Below are positions 51,756 to 59,223 of a stretch of DNA of 64,000 nucleotides, piece by piece. The stretch covers positions 682,001 through 746,000 of the forward strand of contig NZ_AP018165.1 of the NCBI RefSeq assembly GCF_002356335.1, read 5' to 3'. Made by a program: the position numbers and the translations under genes. This DNA comes from [Mycobacterium] stephanolepidis. Its GTDB lineage: Bacteria; Actinomycetota; Actinomycetes; Mycobacteriales; Mycobacteriaceae. The notes beneath the pieces are model-generated. The model did no database searches. It was not told where the DNA came from and saw only the letters and a program-made list of their open reading frames with translations. Each line of letters opens with the position of its first letter. Positions within the stretch are counted from its first letter, which is position 1.

Positions 51756-52247
51756 ATGGCTGCGTTCAATGTCCGGTTCACCGCGAACCCTCCGGACGGC
51801 TGGGTCTCCGTTATGCCAACAGACGCGGGGCAGCCCCATGCGTCGGTTGCTTATGTGAGACAGGCGGATTGCGGGGGTGGTCTAGTCACGAATATCTCGG
51901 TGACCGAGCATCTACTCACCGTTCCCGCCGTAGATATGGAGGAGGCATCGGACAGATACGCCGATTACCTGAGGAGCCGGGTACATGCCCTGAAAATGAT
52001 CCGATCGGACTACATCTCCCGAACCGCACCGGTTGAATACGGTCAGGAGTTCGAATTCCTTCTGGACCTGGGCGCTGTGCTTCTCCCGGTCTGCCAGACC
52101 CGGATCTGTATTGCTCTTCCATTGACATACGCTTCGACGCTTATTGAAGAAATCGTGTTCACTACGCCTCAAGGGAAAGCGCGAGAGACCAATGTTGAGT
52201 TCGTCAAATTCCTTGAGTCGCTTAATGTTATCGGCGGCGAGGGCTAG
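51756..52247 (+). CDS. LpqN-like protein, possible immunity or accessory factor (AICE cargo)
   Basis: A 163-residue protein with no signal peptide or lipobox. The start AAFNVRFTANPPDGWVSVMPTDAG and the later DMEEASDRYADYLRSRVHALK recall the LpqN/LpqT fold, here cytosolic. It begins 2 nt after the effector stop, so it is translated with it. By position it may neutralise the effector in the producing cell or guide it to the secretion system; neither is shown. Confidence 0.6.
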   Translation: MAAFNVRFTANPPDGWVSVMPTDAGQPHASVAYVRQADCGGGLVTNISVTEHLLTVPAVDMEEASDRYADYLRSRVHALKMIRSDYISRTAPVEYGQEFEFLLDLGAVLLPVCQTRICIALPLTYASTLIEEIVFTTPQGKARETNVEFVKFLESLNVIGGEG

Positions 52248-52536
52248 CACGTTGACGGCTACACTATTTTTAGCGGGATGCTCTGTGGGTGAAGTTGGTT
52301 ACTCATCTGAAGTCCAAGTTTCCAGTGACAAGCTCGCGTCCTCAGTCAAGCAGTGGCTGGTTGATCACGACTACGAGGCGAAGATGGTTTCCTGCGCGGG
52401 CAATCTCAGCGGCGTAGCAGGTGCCATCCAGAAATGCGTGATGACCTCGCCTGATTCCTCCGAGCGAGGCGTGACCGTCACGGTAAACAAGGTGGAGGGG
52501 ACCGCCATCGACTACGATATTCGACTTGATAAGTGA
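52192..52536 (+). CDS. DUF4333-like lipoprotein, copy 1 (AICE cargo)
   Basis: A 114-residue lipoprotein with lipobox LAGC (Cys about residue 30 from ATG 52192; ATG 52225 is an alternative start). The DUF4333-like body is visible: VSSDKLASSVKQWLVDHDYEAKMVSCAGNLSG, QKCVMTS and TVTVNKVEGTAIDYDIRL, with the usual cysteine pair. The start lies inside the end of the preceding gene. A second copy follows at 52562. Confidence 0.75.
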   Translation: MLSSSNSLSRLMLSAARASTLTATLFLAGCSVGEVGYSSEVQVSSDKLASSVKQWLVDHDYEAKMVSCAGNLSGVAGAIQKCVMTSPDSSERGVTVTVNKVEGTAIDYDIRLDK

Positions 52537-52561
52537 TGCAGACCAACCAGATTGGTAGACA

Positions 52562-52930
52562 ATGGTTTTGAACCTCGCTCGCATATTGACTCCACTAGCT
52601 CTGGTCGGTCTGGCGGCGACTGGCTGTCATTCAACTACCGGTGGCGGTATCAGCTCCAGCGCCACAACTACGTCATCTAGGAGTGCTGCTGTGGCTGAGA
52701 TACCGAAGTCTCAACTGGAGAGCGACTTGAAACAGGCAATCAAGGCCAAGACCGGTACCTCCATGCGGACTGTCGAGTGCAAAGGCCCTCTCAAGGGGCA
52801 AATTGGTTTCAAGCAATACTGTGTCGCCACTGCCGAGACCGACGGATCATCGGCAGGTGTGGAGGTAACGGCGACATCTGTTAAGGGTGACGGAATCGAC
52901 TACGACATTGAATTCGTCCCCGCTTCGTAG
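52562..52930 (+). CDS. DUF4333-like lipoprotein, copy 2 (AICE cargo)
   Basis: A 122-residue lipoprotein from ATG 52562 with ATGC-type lipobox (Cys 22), a Ser/Thr linker, and the same body as copy 1: PKSQLESDLKQAIKAKTGTSMRTVECKGPLKGQIG, QYCVAT and GDGIDYDIEF. Both carry the characteristic Cys pair. Tandem lipoproteins after a putative effector may act at the cell surface, for example as immunity proteins against an incoming toxin; this is inference. Confidence 0.75.
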   Translation: MVLNLARILTPLALVGLAATGCHSTTGGGISSSATTTSSRSAAVAEIPKSQLESDLKQAIKAKTGTSMRTVECKGPLKGQIGFKQYCVATAETDGSSAGVEVTATSVKGDGIDYDIEFVPAS

Positions 52931-52989
52931 GACGACTGACGGGCTGTCCTGTCGTGAACAGCATTTGGGCATGATTGAACTCAAGGAGG

Positions 52990-53952
52990 ATGATGTTCAG
53001 AAACCTCACCGACGTCATGCGTGACGTTTACGACAGTCTTCCCAGGTACGCGCGGGGTTCAAGCAACTATCTGTCTGTCGATGAGTTGTTGCCCACCCAA
53101 ATAGTCGAGGCCGCAGCGGGTAGTGACACGAAATGGGAAATGGCGGCAATCTGTATCCTAGGCCCGACGGAACAATTGCTGTCTGAAAGCCTCTCCATTA
53201 CTCAAGATCGTTATCGTTCACTCGTACCGGACACCACTTCAATTCGTGAGTATGCACAGTCGAATTTCCCAACAGTTGGCGGTGCGCGACCAGCAATGTG
53301 GGAGCTTGCCCGGTCGGCCATCGCAAATCCCGCTAACCCTCCATTGACAGAATTTCCTAGCGCGCAACGGCGCCGTTCCACACTCGCTGTACTTGTACAA
53401 GCGGTCGAGGCGGTCATATCTTTGCGGCTGCTCAATGGAACACTCAAGGTGCCGAGTGAGAACCCGTACAACAGCGCTTCGTATCGCGATCAGTCAAACG
53501 CGCTCGTCTTGAACGAAGATGAGATGGCCGAGCATCGCGACCTGTGGGAACAGGCCATGTACCGCTGGGCGGATGGATTCGATGATGAGCTGTCGGTGGC
53601 GGCCGTGATCGGCGTACCCGCTGCGGAAGGCGCCGTCGCTACCACACAGCAGTTCTATATCGCGTTCCAGCTGATATCTGGTGCGGCACGCAACATTTTG
53701 GCTGACAGGTGGCCCAATACCAACGTGGCGGTGGACACTCAAGACGTTGAGGATGAGATCGGGATTCAACGGGATGCGCATCCAGCGTCGTGGGAGTTCG
53801 CCGTTAGATACGTAGTACTCGGTCCAGAGCGGTTGGACTTCCAGATTTTCTCAACACCAAGACAACGCGCAGCTGCGCTGTACATTCTCCTGGCCGTGTC
53901 CCGCCACGCAATCAACTACATGCGAGCACAGTATGGGCCATCCACGTTGTGA
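52990..53952 (+). CDS. Hypothetical protein with internal duplication (AICE cargo)
   Basis: A 320-residue cytosolic protein with no recognised family. AAGGAGG precedes the tandem ATG codons (52990/52993). The two halves resemble each other: RPAMWELARSAIANPANPP then EFPSAQRRRSTLAVLVQAV in the first, HPASWEFAVRYVVLGPERL then IFSTPRQRAAALYILLAVS in the second. A shared A/PxxWE-(L/F)-A motif followed by an R-rich helix suggests a duplicated domain. It closes the plus-strand cargo set and converges on rep. Confidence 0.6.
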   Translation: MMFRNLTDVMRDVYDSLPRYARGSSNYLSVDELLPTQIVEAAAGSDTKWEMAAICILGPTEQLLSESLSITQDRYRSLVPDTTSIREYAQSNFPTVGGARPAMWELARSAIANPANPPLTEFPSAQRRRSTLAVLVQAVEAVISLRLLNGTLKVPSENPYNSASYRDQSNALVLNEDEMAEHRDLWEQAMYRWADGFDDELSVAAVIGVPAAEGAVATTQQFYIAFQLISGAARNILADRWPNTNVAVDTQDVEDEIGIQRDAHPASWEFAVRYVVLGPERLDFQIFSTPRQRAAALYILLAVSRHAINYMRAQYGPSTL

Positions 53953-53988
53953 TCAGCGCACCATTGATTCACCTTTGGCCGGTAAAAC

Positions 53989-55518
53989 TTACGTGACAGC
54001 GAGTGCACGTGCGAGTTGGGCGGCGAATGCTGGTCCGTTGTTGACGAGGGCGTAGCCGCCGTTGAGGCCGCCTTGGTCGCATATGTGACGTCGTCGTCGG
54101 ACTCGTCTGTGGGTGACGATTCCGGTGCTGCGGTCTACTCGTTGGACGATGCGATGGGCGGTGCGGGGAACCACGGCGGTGGGGAAGCGGCTGTCGGGGT
54201 TGGCGTAGGTAGCTTGGTTGCGGGACCAGCGGCGGATGATGCGCCGAGCTGCAAGGTAGGTGTCTTGAGCGATTTCGACGGCGGCGGTTGCCTTGCGTAG
54301 GCCGTAGATGCCCCAGAAGCGGCCAGGTCCCTTGCCGGGATGCTGCCAGGCTTCGGGGACGATGTGCTGGTATTCCTTGTCGCCCTGGGTGTTTGGGGAT
54401 GAGTGTTTGGTGAAGTAGATCGCCAGCCGTTTCGGATCGCAGGCCCGCAGCCCGGAGAGGATATCGATAGCGGTCCCTGCAAGTCGATGGCGAATCTTCT
54501 GTTCGTCGTCGGGGTGGTCCACGATATCGGCCCACGTTTCCGAGAGCCACGACGCGAACGGCAACCTCGTCTTGCCGGGGGATAGCGGGGGCGTCATCCA
54601 CAAATGGATATGGGGTGCGCCTCGGCGCTGGAACTCTAGTTTCCAGATGTAGCGTGGCGGTTCGCCGTATTCGCGGTGGAAACGTTTGCGCCACAACACC
54701 ATATGACGTTTAACGCTGGCTCCGTCGGGTGCGACGGTTTCCCAGTCGCCCGGATAGGTGAAGGTGATCATGGCAGGAATCCGCCCGGATTCGACCAATG
54801 GGGTGTAGTCGAGTTCGGCGAAGGTGCGGCACATCGCCGACCGAGACTTACGTGACCACTTGGTAATGGTGCCTTCGGTTCTGCCGGGGGCAATATCCGT
54901 AAGACTCCGTCGCGACAAAGTCACGACGGCCTGAGCATCAAGTCTGCTCGCTTTGGTCAGGAGGTCGTTGATGCGGTGCTGCCAGTCAGCCACGTCCAGT
55001 TCGCGGCGTTCCACGGCCCGCTGGTTGGCTTTCTCGGTGCGGACGGGGTTGGTCCAGCCGAGCCGTATCACCCCCGGACCCACGGTGATACGGAATCGGC
55101 CGGATTCAGATTCGCAACCTTGCCGGTCCCGACCCGAGGCCCACGGTAGCGCCCTATCGAACAACGCGGCAGCCGAGGCAACCATTTCCGGGCTCGGGAA
55201 CCGCAGCCCCAACGCATCAGCAGCCCGCCACTCCCGCTCCCCGGAATCCTGCTCGTCGGGGGTACGGACATTTTTGGCACATATAACAAGCCCGCCGCCT
55301 GCGGTGGTGGTGCGGCCTGCGCCGTGGCCGTCGTACAGCCGATCGCTGCCGCTCTCGCGCCCTGCGGCCCTTCGGGCCTCGGGCACTCGCGGCCTCCCGC
55401 CGTCCACGGCTCCGGCCCCACCACAAACCAACTCAGACGCGCACGCAGAACTTGCCGACGACCCAACCCCGTCGAGAGGTTCCGTCGCGGTTGTAGAGGA
55501 CGCGATGCTGTAAGGCAT
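53989..55518 (-). CDS. rep: HUH-type replication initiator (RepSA-like)
   Basis: About 509 residues from ATG 55518. The middle has the HUH motif GAPHIHLW (His 303/305) and the catalytic Tyr in RLAIYFTKHSS (Tyr 368, Lys 371), with MITFTYPGDW upstream, as in rolling-circle initiators of AICEs and related plasmids. It nicks one strand at the origin and starts rolling-circle replication of the excised circle. Unlike pSAM2, where rep is in operon with xis and int, this rep is alone at the far end of the element, with IS and attR behind it. The first 80 residues are Gly/Ala-rich and low in conservation. Confidence 0.85.
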   Translation of the reverse strand: MPYSIASSTTATEPLDGVGSSASSACASELVCGGAGAVDGGRPRVPEARRAAGRESGSDRLYDGHGAGRTTTAGGGLVICAKNVRTPDEQDSGEREWRAADALGLRFPSPEMVASAAALFDRALPWASGRDRQGCESESGRFRITVGPGVIRLGWTNPVRTEKANQRAVERRELDVADWQHRINDLLTKASRLDAQAVVTLSRRSLTDIAPGRTEGTITKWSRKSRSAMCRTFAELDYTPLVESGRIPAMITFTYPGDWETVAPDGASVKRHMVLWRKRFHREYGEPPRYIWKLEFQRRGAPHIHLWMTPPLSPGKTRLPFASWLSETWADIVDHPDDEQKIRHRLAGTAIDILSGLRACDPKRLAIYFTKHSSPNTQGDKEYQHIVPEAWQHPGKGPGRFWGIYGLRKATAAVEIAQDTYLAARRIIRRWSRNQATYANPDSRFPTAVVPRTAHRIVQRVDRSTGIVTHRRVRRRRHICDQGGLNGGYALVNNGPAFAAQLARALAVT

Positions 55519-55610
55519 CGAGGTACCCGCTCCCCGGAACCCCACCCACAGCGCGCATTAGCATCAGCGCGACAGCGAGGGGAGTCCCTGATCGGGAGTG
55601 CAAGCACCGT

Positions 55611-55637
55611 GTCCGGTTTATGTCCGTTCCCCGGACA
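55611..55637. promoter_or_regulatory. Short inverted repeat upstream of rep
   Basis: TGTCCGG (55611-55617) and CCGGACA (55631-55637) around a 13-nt loop that itself contains TGTCCG. It lies in the short non-coding stretch between the rep start and the IS, where a replication origin or rep operator could sit. Confidence 0.3.
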
Positions 55638-55747
55638 GCTTGAATACGTCAGCCCTGCTCAATGCGACGCATAGAACGGGTCTGGTGCACGGATAGGTGA
55701 CAACTGAGATGGCTTGCCCTGTGGGGTGGGCCTGGAAGGATGTCGCT

Positions 55748-56053
55748 GTGCCGAAGCCGTTTCCTGCAGAGTTCCGTGCCGATGTGGTGCGAATTGCCCG
55801 TGATCGCGATGCTGGTGTGACGTTGGAGCAGGTCGCTGCTGATTTCGGTATTCACCCGATGACGCTGTCGAAATGGATACGCCAATCCGATGTCGATGAG
55901 GGGGTTCGCCCTGGTGTGACCGCCACTGAGTCCGCCGAGAACCGCGAACTCAAGAAGCGAGTCCGGTTGCTGGAGCAGGAAAATGAGGTGTTGCGGCGGG
56001 CGGCGGCCTATTTGTCGCAGGCCAACCTCAAGCTGGGTCAGTCCCCAAAATGA
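55748..56053 (+). CDS. IS3-family transposase OrfA
   Basis: A 101-residue OrfA with helix-turn-helix VTLEQVAADFGIHPMTLSKWIRQ and a C-terminal leucine-zipper-like coiled coil (NRELKKRVRLLEQENEVLRRAAAYL). GTG 55748 follows GGAAGGA at a good distance; the frame also opens further upstream, but into the inverted repeat. It helps the OrfB integrase bind the IS ends. Confidence 0.9.
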   Translation: MPKPFPAEFRADVVRIARDRDAGVTLEQVAADFGIHPMTLSKWIRQSDVDEGVRPGVTATESAENRELKKRVRLLEQENEVLRRAAAYLSQANLKLGQSPK

Positions 56054-56925
56054 TGTACCCGCTCGTTCGTGAGCTGGCCGCCGACGGTGTTCCCGTCACG
56101 GTGACGTGCCGGGTCCTCAAAATCGCTCGTCAGCCATTTTATCGCTGGTGTGCTGGCCCGGTCACTGGAACTGAGTGGGTGCAAGCGTCAGTGACGAACG
56201 CGGTCTATGACGCCCACCGTGATGACCCCGAGTTCGGCTACCGATTCCTCGCTGATGAAGTCCGGGCCGCGGGAATCGCTGTGTCTGACCGGACGGTGTG
56301 GAAACGCTGCCGCGAGAACCGCTGGTGGTCGGCATTCGGCAAGAAACGCAGCCGTGTCGGCAAGAAACCAGGCCCACCTGTTCACAACGATCTGGTATGC
56401 CGCAATTTCACCGCAACCACCCCAAACATGTTGTGGTTGACCGATATCACCGAACACCGGACCAGCGAAGGCAAGCTCTATCTGTGCGCGATCAAGGACG
56501 TGTTCTCCAACCGCATCGTCGGCTATTCCATCAGTAACCGCATGAAAGCTGCCCTAGCGGTGACCGCGCTCAACAATGCGGTGGCCCGCCGTGGCGATGT
56601 GAGTGGGTGCATCGTCCACAGCGACCGGGGCAGCCAATTTCGGTCCCGAAAATTCGTGCATACCCTCAACCGGCACAACATGATTGGCTCCATGGGCCGG
56701 ATTGGCGCCGCCGGTGATAACGCCGCGATGGAGTCCTTCTTTTCCCTGCTGCAAAAGAACGTCCTGAATCGGCGCCGATGGAACACCCGCGACGAACTAC
56801 GGACAGCGATCGTGACCTGGATCGAACGCACCTACCACCGCCGCCGACGCCAACCCGCCCTCGGCAAGTTGACCCCCATCGAATACGAGACCATCATGAC
56901 CACACCGGCCAATCAGGCCGCCTAA
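56050..56925 (+). CDS. IS3-family transposase OrfB (DDE integrase)
   Basis: A 291-residue protein with the HTH_21 region (YDAHRDDPEFGYRFLADEVR) and the rve DDE core: Asp 132 (WLTDITEH), Asp 192 (VHSDRGSQF) and Glu 228 (AAMESFFSLLQ), a DD35E spacing. Starts at ATG 56050 overlapping the OrfA stop by 4 nt; I see no strong slippery run, so reinitiation rather than frameshifting may be used. Confidence 0.92.
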   Translation: MMYPLVRELAADGVPVTVTCRVLKIARQPFYRWCAGPVTGTEWVQASVTNAVYDAHRDDPEFGYRFLADEVRAAGIAVSDRTVWKRCRENRWWSAFGKKRSRVGKKPGPPVHNDLVCRNFTATTPNMLWLTDITEHRTSEGKLYLCAIKDVFSNRIVGYSISNRMKAALAVTALNNAVARRGDVSGCIVHSDRGSQFRSRKFVHTLNRHNMIGSMGRIGAAGDNAAMESFFSLLQKNVLNRRRWNTRDELRTAIVTWIERTYHRRRRQPALGKLTPIEYETIMTTPANQAA

Positions 56926-56996
56926 AGACTGTCACCTATCCGTGCAGCAGACCCAACGCATAGAGACAGATAAACCGCAGTTCAATGGCTATTCTA

Positions 56997-57046
56997 TCCG
57001 CCTGAAAAGCGGAAGGTCGCCGGTTCGATCCCGGCCCTGGCCACCA
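56997..57046. repeat. attR: 50-bp tRNA-Phe 3' fragment
   Basis: Exact copy of 42092-42141. It lacks the tRNA 5' half, so it is not a working tRNA. It marks the right end of the AICE and was the original 3' part of the host tRNA-Phe gene. Confidence 0.92.
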
Positions 57047-57052
57047 CGAGAG

Positions 57053-57075
57053 CCCGCCGGAGACGGCGGGTTTTT
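57053..57075 (+). terminator. Intrinsic terminator, originally of tRNA-Phe
   Basis: CCCGCC, 6-nt loop, GGCGGG, then TTTTT at 57071-57075. It is a canonical terminator 7 nt after the tRNA-derived end, so before integration it must have ended the Glu-Asp-Phe transcript. The element now separates it from the tRNA by about 15 kb. Confidence 0.85.
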
Positions 57076-57183
57076 CTGTATCTGTGGACCAATCGTGTCC
57101 ATTACCTGAGGCGCAGTCGCTGCCGCCATAGGCCCACGAAAGCGGCATTGTTAATTAATACTTAACCAGTATAGTATCTAGTT

Positions 57184-57543
57184 ATGGTTAAGTTCGCTCT
57201 TCGAGACCGGTCCCGTTCAGTGTGGCGGGGGACGTACTGGCGGACTGGACTGCTTGCCATCGCGGCCGTCGGCATGATCGGCGCCGTGGACTCCCCGGGG
57301 CTTGCCCACGCGGGTCCTACGGGGGTCGGTGATGCGAGTGCCGTTATTAACGACCTGAAAGCCAAGGGCTACCGGGTGATCGTCTCCAAGAGTGGCGCTG
57401 CGACAGATTTGAGTAGGTGTGTTGCTTCCGTGGAGGAGCAGTCCCCGGTCTACTCGGCGCAAACGGCCCGGGACGTGCGGAATGCTCCGACAACTGTGTC
57501 GGTGATCGATCACAAGGTCGCTCTGGTCTCGATCACCTGCTAA
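57184..57543 (+). CDS. Small secreted hypothetical protein
   Basis: A 119-residue exported protein, ATG 57184. The signal region (LLAIAAVGMIGAVDSPG) ends LAHAGP; the mature part resembles the protein at 22651, with LKAKGYRVIVSKSG and a Cys pair (SRCVAS and the terminal SITC). First host gene right of the AICE. The 57076-57183 gap is AT-rich towards its end and holds its promoter. Function unknown. Confidence 0.72.
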   Translation: MVKFALRDRSRSVWRGTYWRTGLLAIAAVGMIGAVDSPGLAHAGPTGVGDASAVINDLKAKGYRVIVSKSGAATDLSRCVASVEEQSPVYSAQTARDVRNAPTTVSVIDHKVALVSITC

Positions 57544-57565
57544 GCGCCCACCGCATGCGGCGCCG

Positions 57566-59032
57566 CTAATCTGCGTCGGCGCCGTCCGGATCCCAGGTGT
57601 TGGGAATCATCGGCGCCCGAGCGCCCTCGCTGAAGTCGTCATCGTGGCCCAATGTGGCCAATCCGGTTGCCGCCAGGCCTGTTCTGGGCACAGTGCCGGT
57701 GAACCCCATAGGTCCGGCTCCGCGGTGTGAAGCCGTCGTGGAAGGCTCGCCCCTGTCAGGGGTCACGGTGGCGTCCATGTCCATGTATTCGACGGCGCGG
57801 CCTTCTTGCTTGCTCCGATCGCGTCGTCGACGTGCCTGTCGTGCCGCGGCTGTCGCGGTAGTCCCCGCGCGTTCTGATGCTGAATTCCTGGCTGACGTAC
57901 TCGCTCTCGTGTGGACCTGGCTCGCCAGAGCCAATCCGGCGCCGATGCGGGGGCCGCCACCGACCGCATACGGGAACGAGAAACCCGGATCGCCGATGGG
58001 CGGGGGAGGAGGCGACGGTGCAGGCGCGGTACCTGGGGCGGTTGGCGCTGGCGCGCCGGAGGAGGCCGGAGCGGGAGCCGACGGCGATGGACTAGAGGCG
58101 GGGGCCGTCCCAGCAGCCGCCGCGGTGGGAGGTTCCGGGACGGGGTTTGGTTCCGTCGCAAGCATTTCGGGCGATGGTTGGATGCCGGCCAGGCCTGCCA
58201 ACCCGATCACCGAGCCCAGGCCGGCGATTGCCAGAGCAAGCGCGGGCTGGATCAGCGCCGGGGCGAACTGGCCGATTGTCGAAGCCAATTGTGCGGCATG
58301 AAAAGCCACATCGGCCAACACCAACGGAAGGTTGGTCAACAGCGCGGCCGGATCGGTCAGCAGGTTGTTCCACAGCAGCTTGAGGTGCTCGACCATCTCA
58401 CCGGCCACATCCACCCACCACTCCGGGTCGGTGGGGTCCAAATCCCCATGGCCATGGCCGTCGTCGTGGCCGTGCTCGTGGTCATGATCGTGATCGTGCA
58501 GGATCGACGGAGGCGGTGTGGAAGGCGGCGTAGACGCCAGGGCGACCTCGGACGCGGCTTGGTATGCCGCCATCGTCGTGGCGGCCTGAACCCACATGCG
58601 GACGTAGTCCGCCTCGGTGGCAACGATGGGAATTGTGTTGATACCGAAGAAGTTTGTTGCCAATAACGCTGTGTGCGTGGCGTGGTTGGCGGCCAGCTCG
58701 GCAACAGTGGGCATGACCGCCAACGCGGTGCTGTATGCGCCGGCGGCGGTCCCATGCTGAGCCGCGCGGGCATTGCTTTCGATGGCGCCTTGGGTCAGCC
58801 ACTCCAGATATGGAATATGCGCCGCCACATACGTATCCGCGCTTGGTCCCTGCCACGTTGCCGCACGGGTGGCGGCCAGAATCGCCCGGAGCTCATCTGC
58901 CGTCGCGGTGTAATGCGCACCCAGCGAAGACCATTCGGCCGAGGCGGCGAGCAGCGGCCCGGGCCCGGGACCTCCACTGAGCAGGGTCGAATGCACCTCC
59001 GGCGGCGACGCCATCCACACCGGCATAGCCAC
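57566..59032 (-). CDS. PPE-family protein with PPE-PPW C-terminus and His-rich segment
   Basis: A 488-residue PPE protein (start GTG 59032 or ATG 59026). The PPE domain opens VWMASPPEVHSTLLSGGPGPGPLLAAS, has the WQGPSADTY WxG turn and YEADYVRMW-like TEADYVRMWVQAA. Next is a stretch HDHDHDHEHGHDDGHGHGD (about 180-200), able to bind zinc. A Pro/Ala-rich linker follows, and the end GFTGTVP ... MIPNTWDPD is the PPE-PPW motif. PPE proteins are exported by ESX systems, usually with a PE partner; no PE gene is beside it. The possible Zur box upstream plus the His stretch suggest a role in zinc capture. Confidence 0.88.
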   Translation of the reverse strand: MAMPVWMASPPEVHSTLLSGGPGPGPLLAASAEWSSLGAHYTATADELRAILAATRAATWQGPSADTYVAAHIPYLEWLTQGAIESNARAAQHGTAAGAYSTALAVMPTVAELAANHATHTALLATNFFGINTIPIVATEADYVRMWVQAATTMAAYQAASEVALASTPPSTPPPSILHDHDHDHEHGHDDGHGHGDLDPTDPEWWVDVAGEMVEHLKLLWNNLLTDPAALLTNLPLVLADVAFHAAQLASTIGQFAPALIQPALALAIAGLGSVIGLAGLAGIQPSPEMLATEPNPVPEPPTAAAAGTAPASSPSPSAPAPASSGAPAPTAPGTAPAPSPPPPPIGDPGFSFPYAVGGGPRIGAGLALASQVHTRASTSARNSASERAGTTATAAARQARRRRDRSKQEGRAVEYMDMDATVTPDRGEPSTTASHRGAGPMGFTGTVPRTGLAATGLATLGHDDDFSEGARAPMIPNTWDPDGADAD

Positions 59033-59052
59033 TCCGCACCCTCCACCGCATT

Positions 59053-59077
59053 AATGACAACGATAACGATATTCATT
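59053..59077 (-). promoter_or_regulatory. Possible Zur box upstream of the PPE gene
   Basis: AATGA, then an AT-rich middle with ACGATAACGATATTC, and TCATT: a partial palindrome 21-45 nt before the PPE start. The right part CGATAACGATATTCA matches 10 of 15 positions of the mycobacterial Zur consensus as I recall it (TGAAAATCATTTTCA). Together with the His-rich protein it points to zinc control, but is not proof. Confidence 0.45.
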
Positions 59078-59223
59078 AACATTAGCGTGTGAGATGAGAG
59101 ACCGTGCCGGTACCCCATGGGGGTTTGGTTTGTTCGGTCGCCCGTTCGACGGAGTTGATGCCGTAGAATCCGGAGAGCCGTTGTCGTCCAGCCGTATTCA
59201 GAGATTGGGCCGGCAGGCGCCGA

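Larger units (their letters stand above)
55678..56954 (+). mobile_element. IS3-family insertion sequence, complete
   Basis: Inverted repeats of 25 bp at 55678-55702 and 56930-56954 (start GGGTCTG, end TGACA on the left arm) match except one base. AAC at 55675-55677 and at 56955-56957 is a 3-bp target duplication, usual for this family. The element is 1277 bp with an orfA/orfB transposase pair overlapping at ATGA. It is inside the AICE, 40-odd bp from attR. Intact ends and frames suggest a recent insertion. Confidence 0.9.
42092..57046. mobile_element. Integrated actinomycete ICE (AICE) in tRNA-Phe
   Basis: Bounded by a 50-bp perfect direct repeat (attL 42092-42141, attR 56997-57046), giving an element of about 14.9 kb. 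It has the AICE core: tyrosine integrase beside attL, MerR-like excisionase, FtsK/TraB-like translocase, Pra-like activator, GntR/KorSA-like regulator, Nudix (Pif-like) protein and an HUH replication initiator. This is the pSAM2 family plan, which moves double-stranded DNA between mycelial or cell partners with a single translocase. Between regulator and rep lies about 6 kb of cargo with type VII-substrate-like and lipoprotein genes. An IS3-family insertion lies next to attR. All core genes look intact, so it may still be mobile. Confidence 0.9.

Noticed and set aside
56040..56056. Programmed -1 frameshift in the IS3 element
   Set aside because: Only a run of four A bases precedes the ATGA overlap and no stem-loop was evident; simple reinitiation is enough.
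56997..57046. A second tRNA-Phe
   Set aside because: Only the 3' 50 bp are there and the 5' acceptor, D arm and half the anticodon stem partner are missing; it is attR.
58440..58500. Tandem repeat of CATGATCGTG-like units
   Set aside because: It encodes the His/Asp stretch of the PPE protein, so it is a coding low-complexity region and not a separate repeat element.
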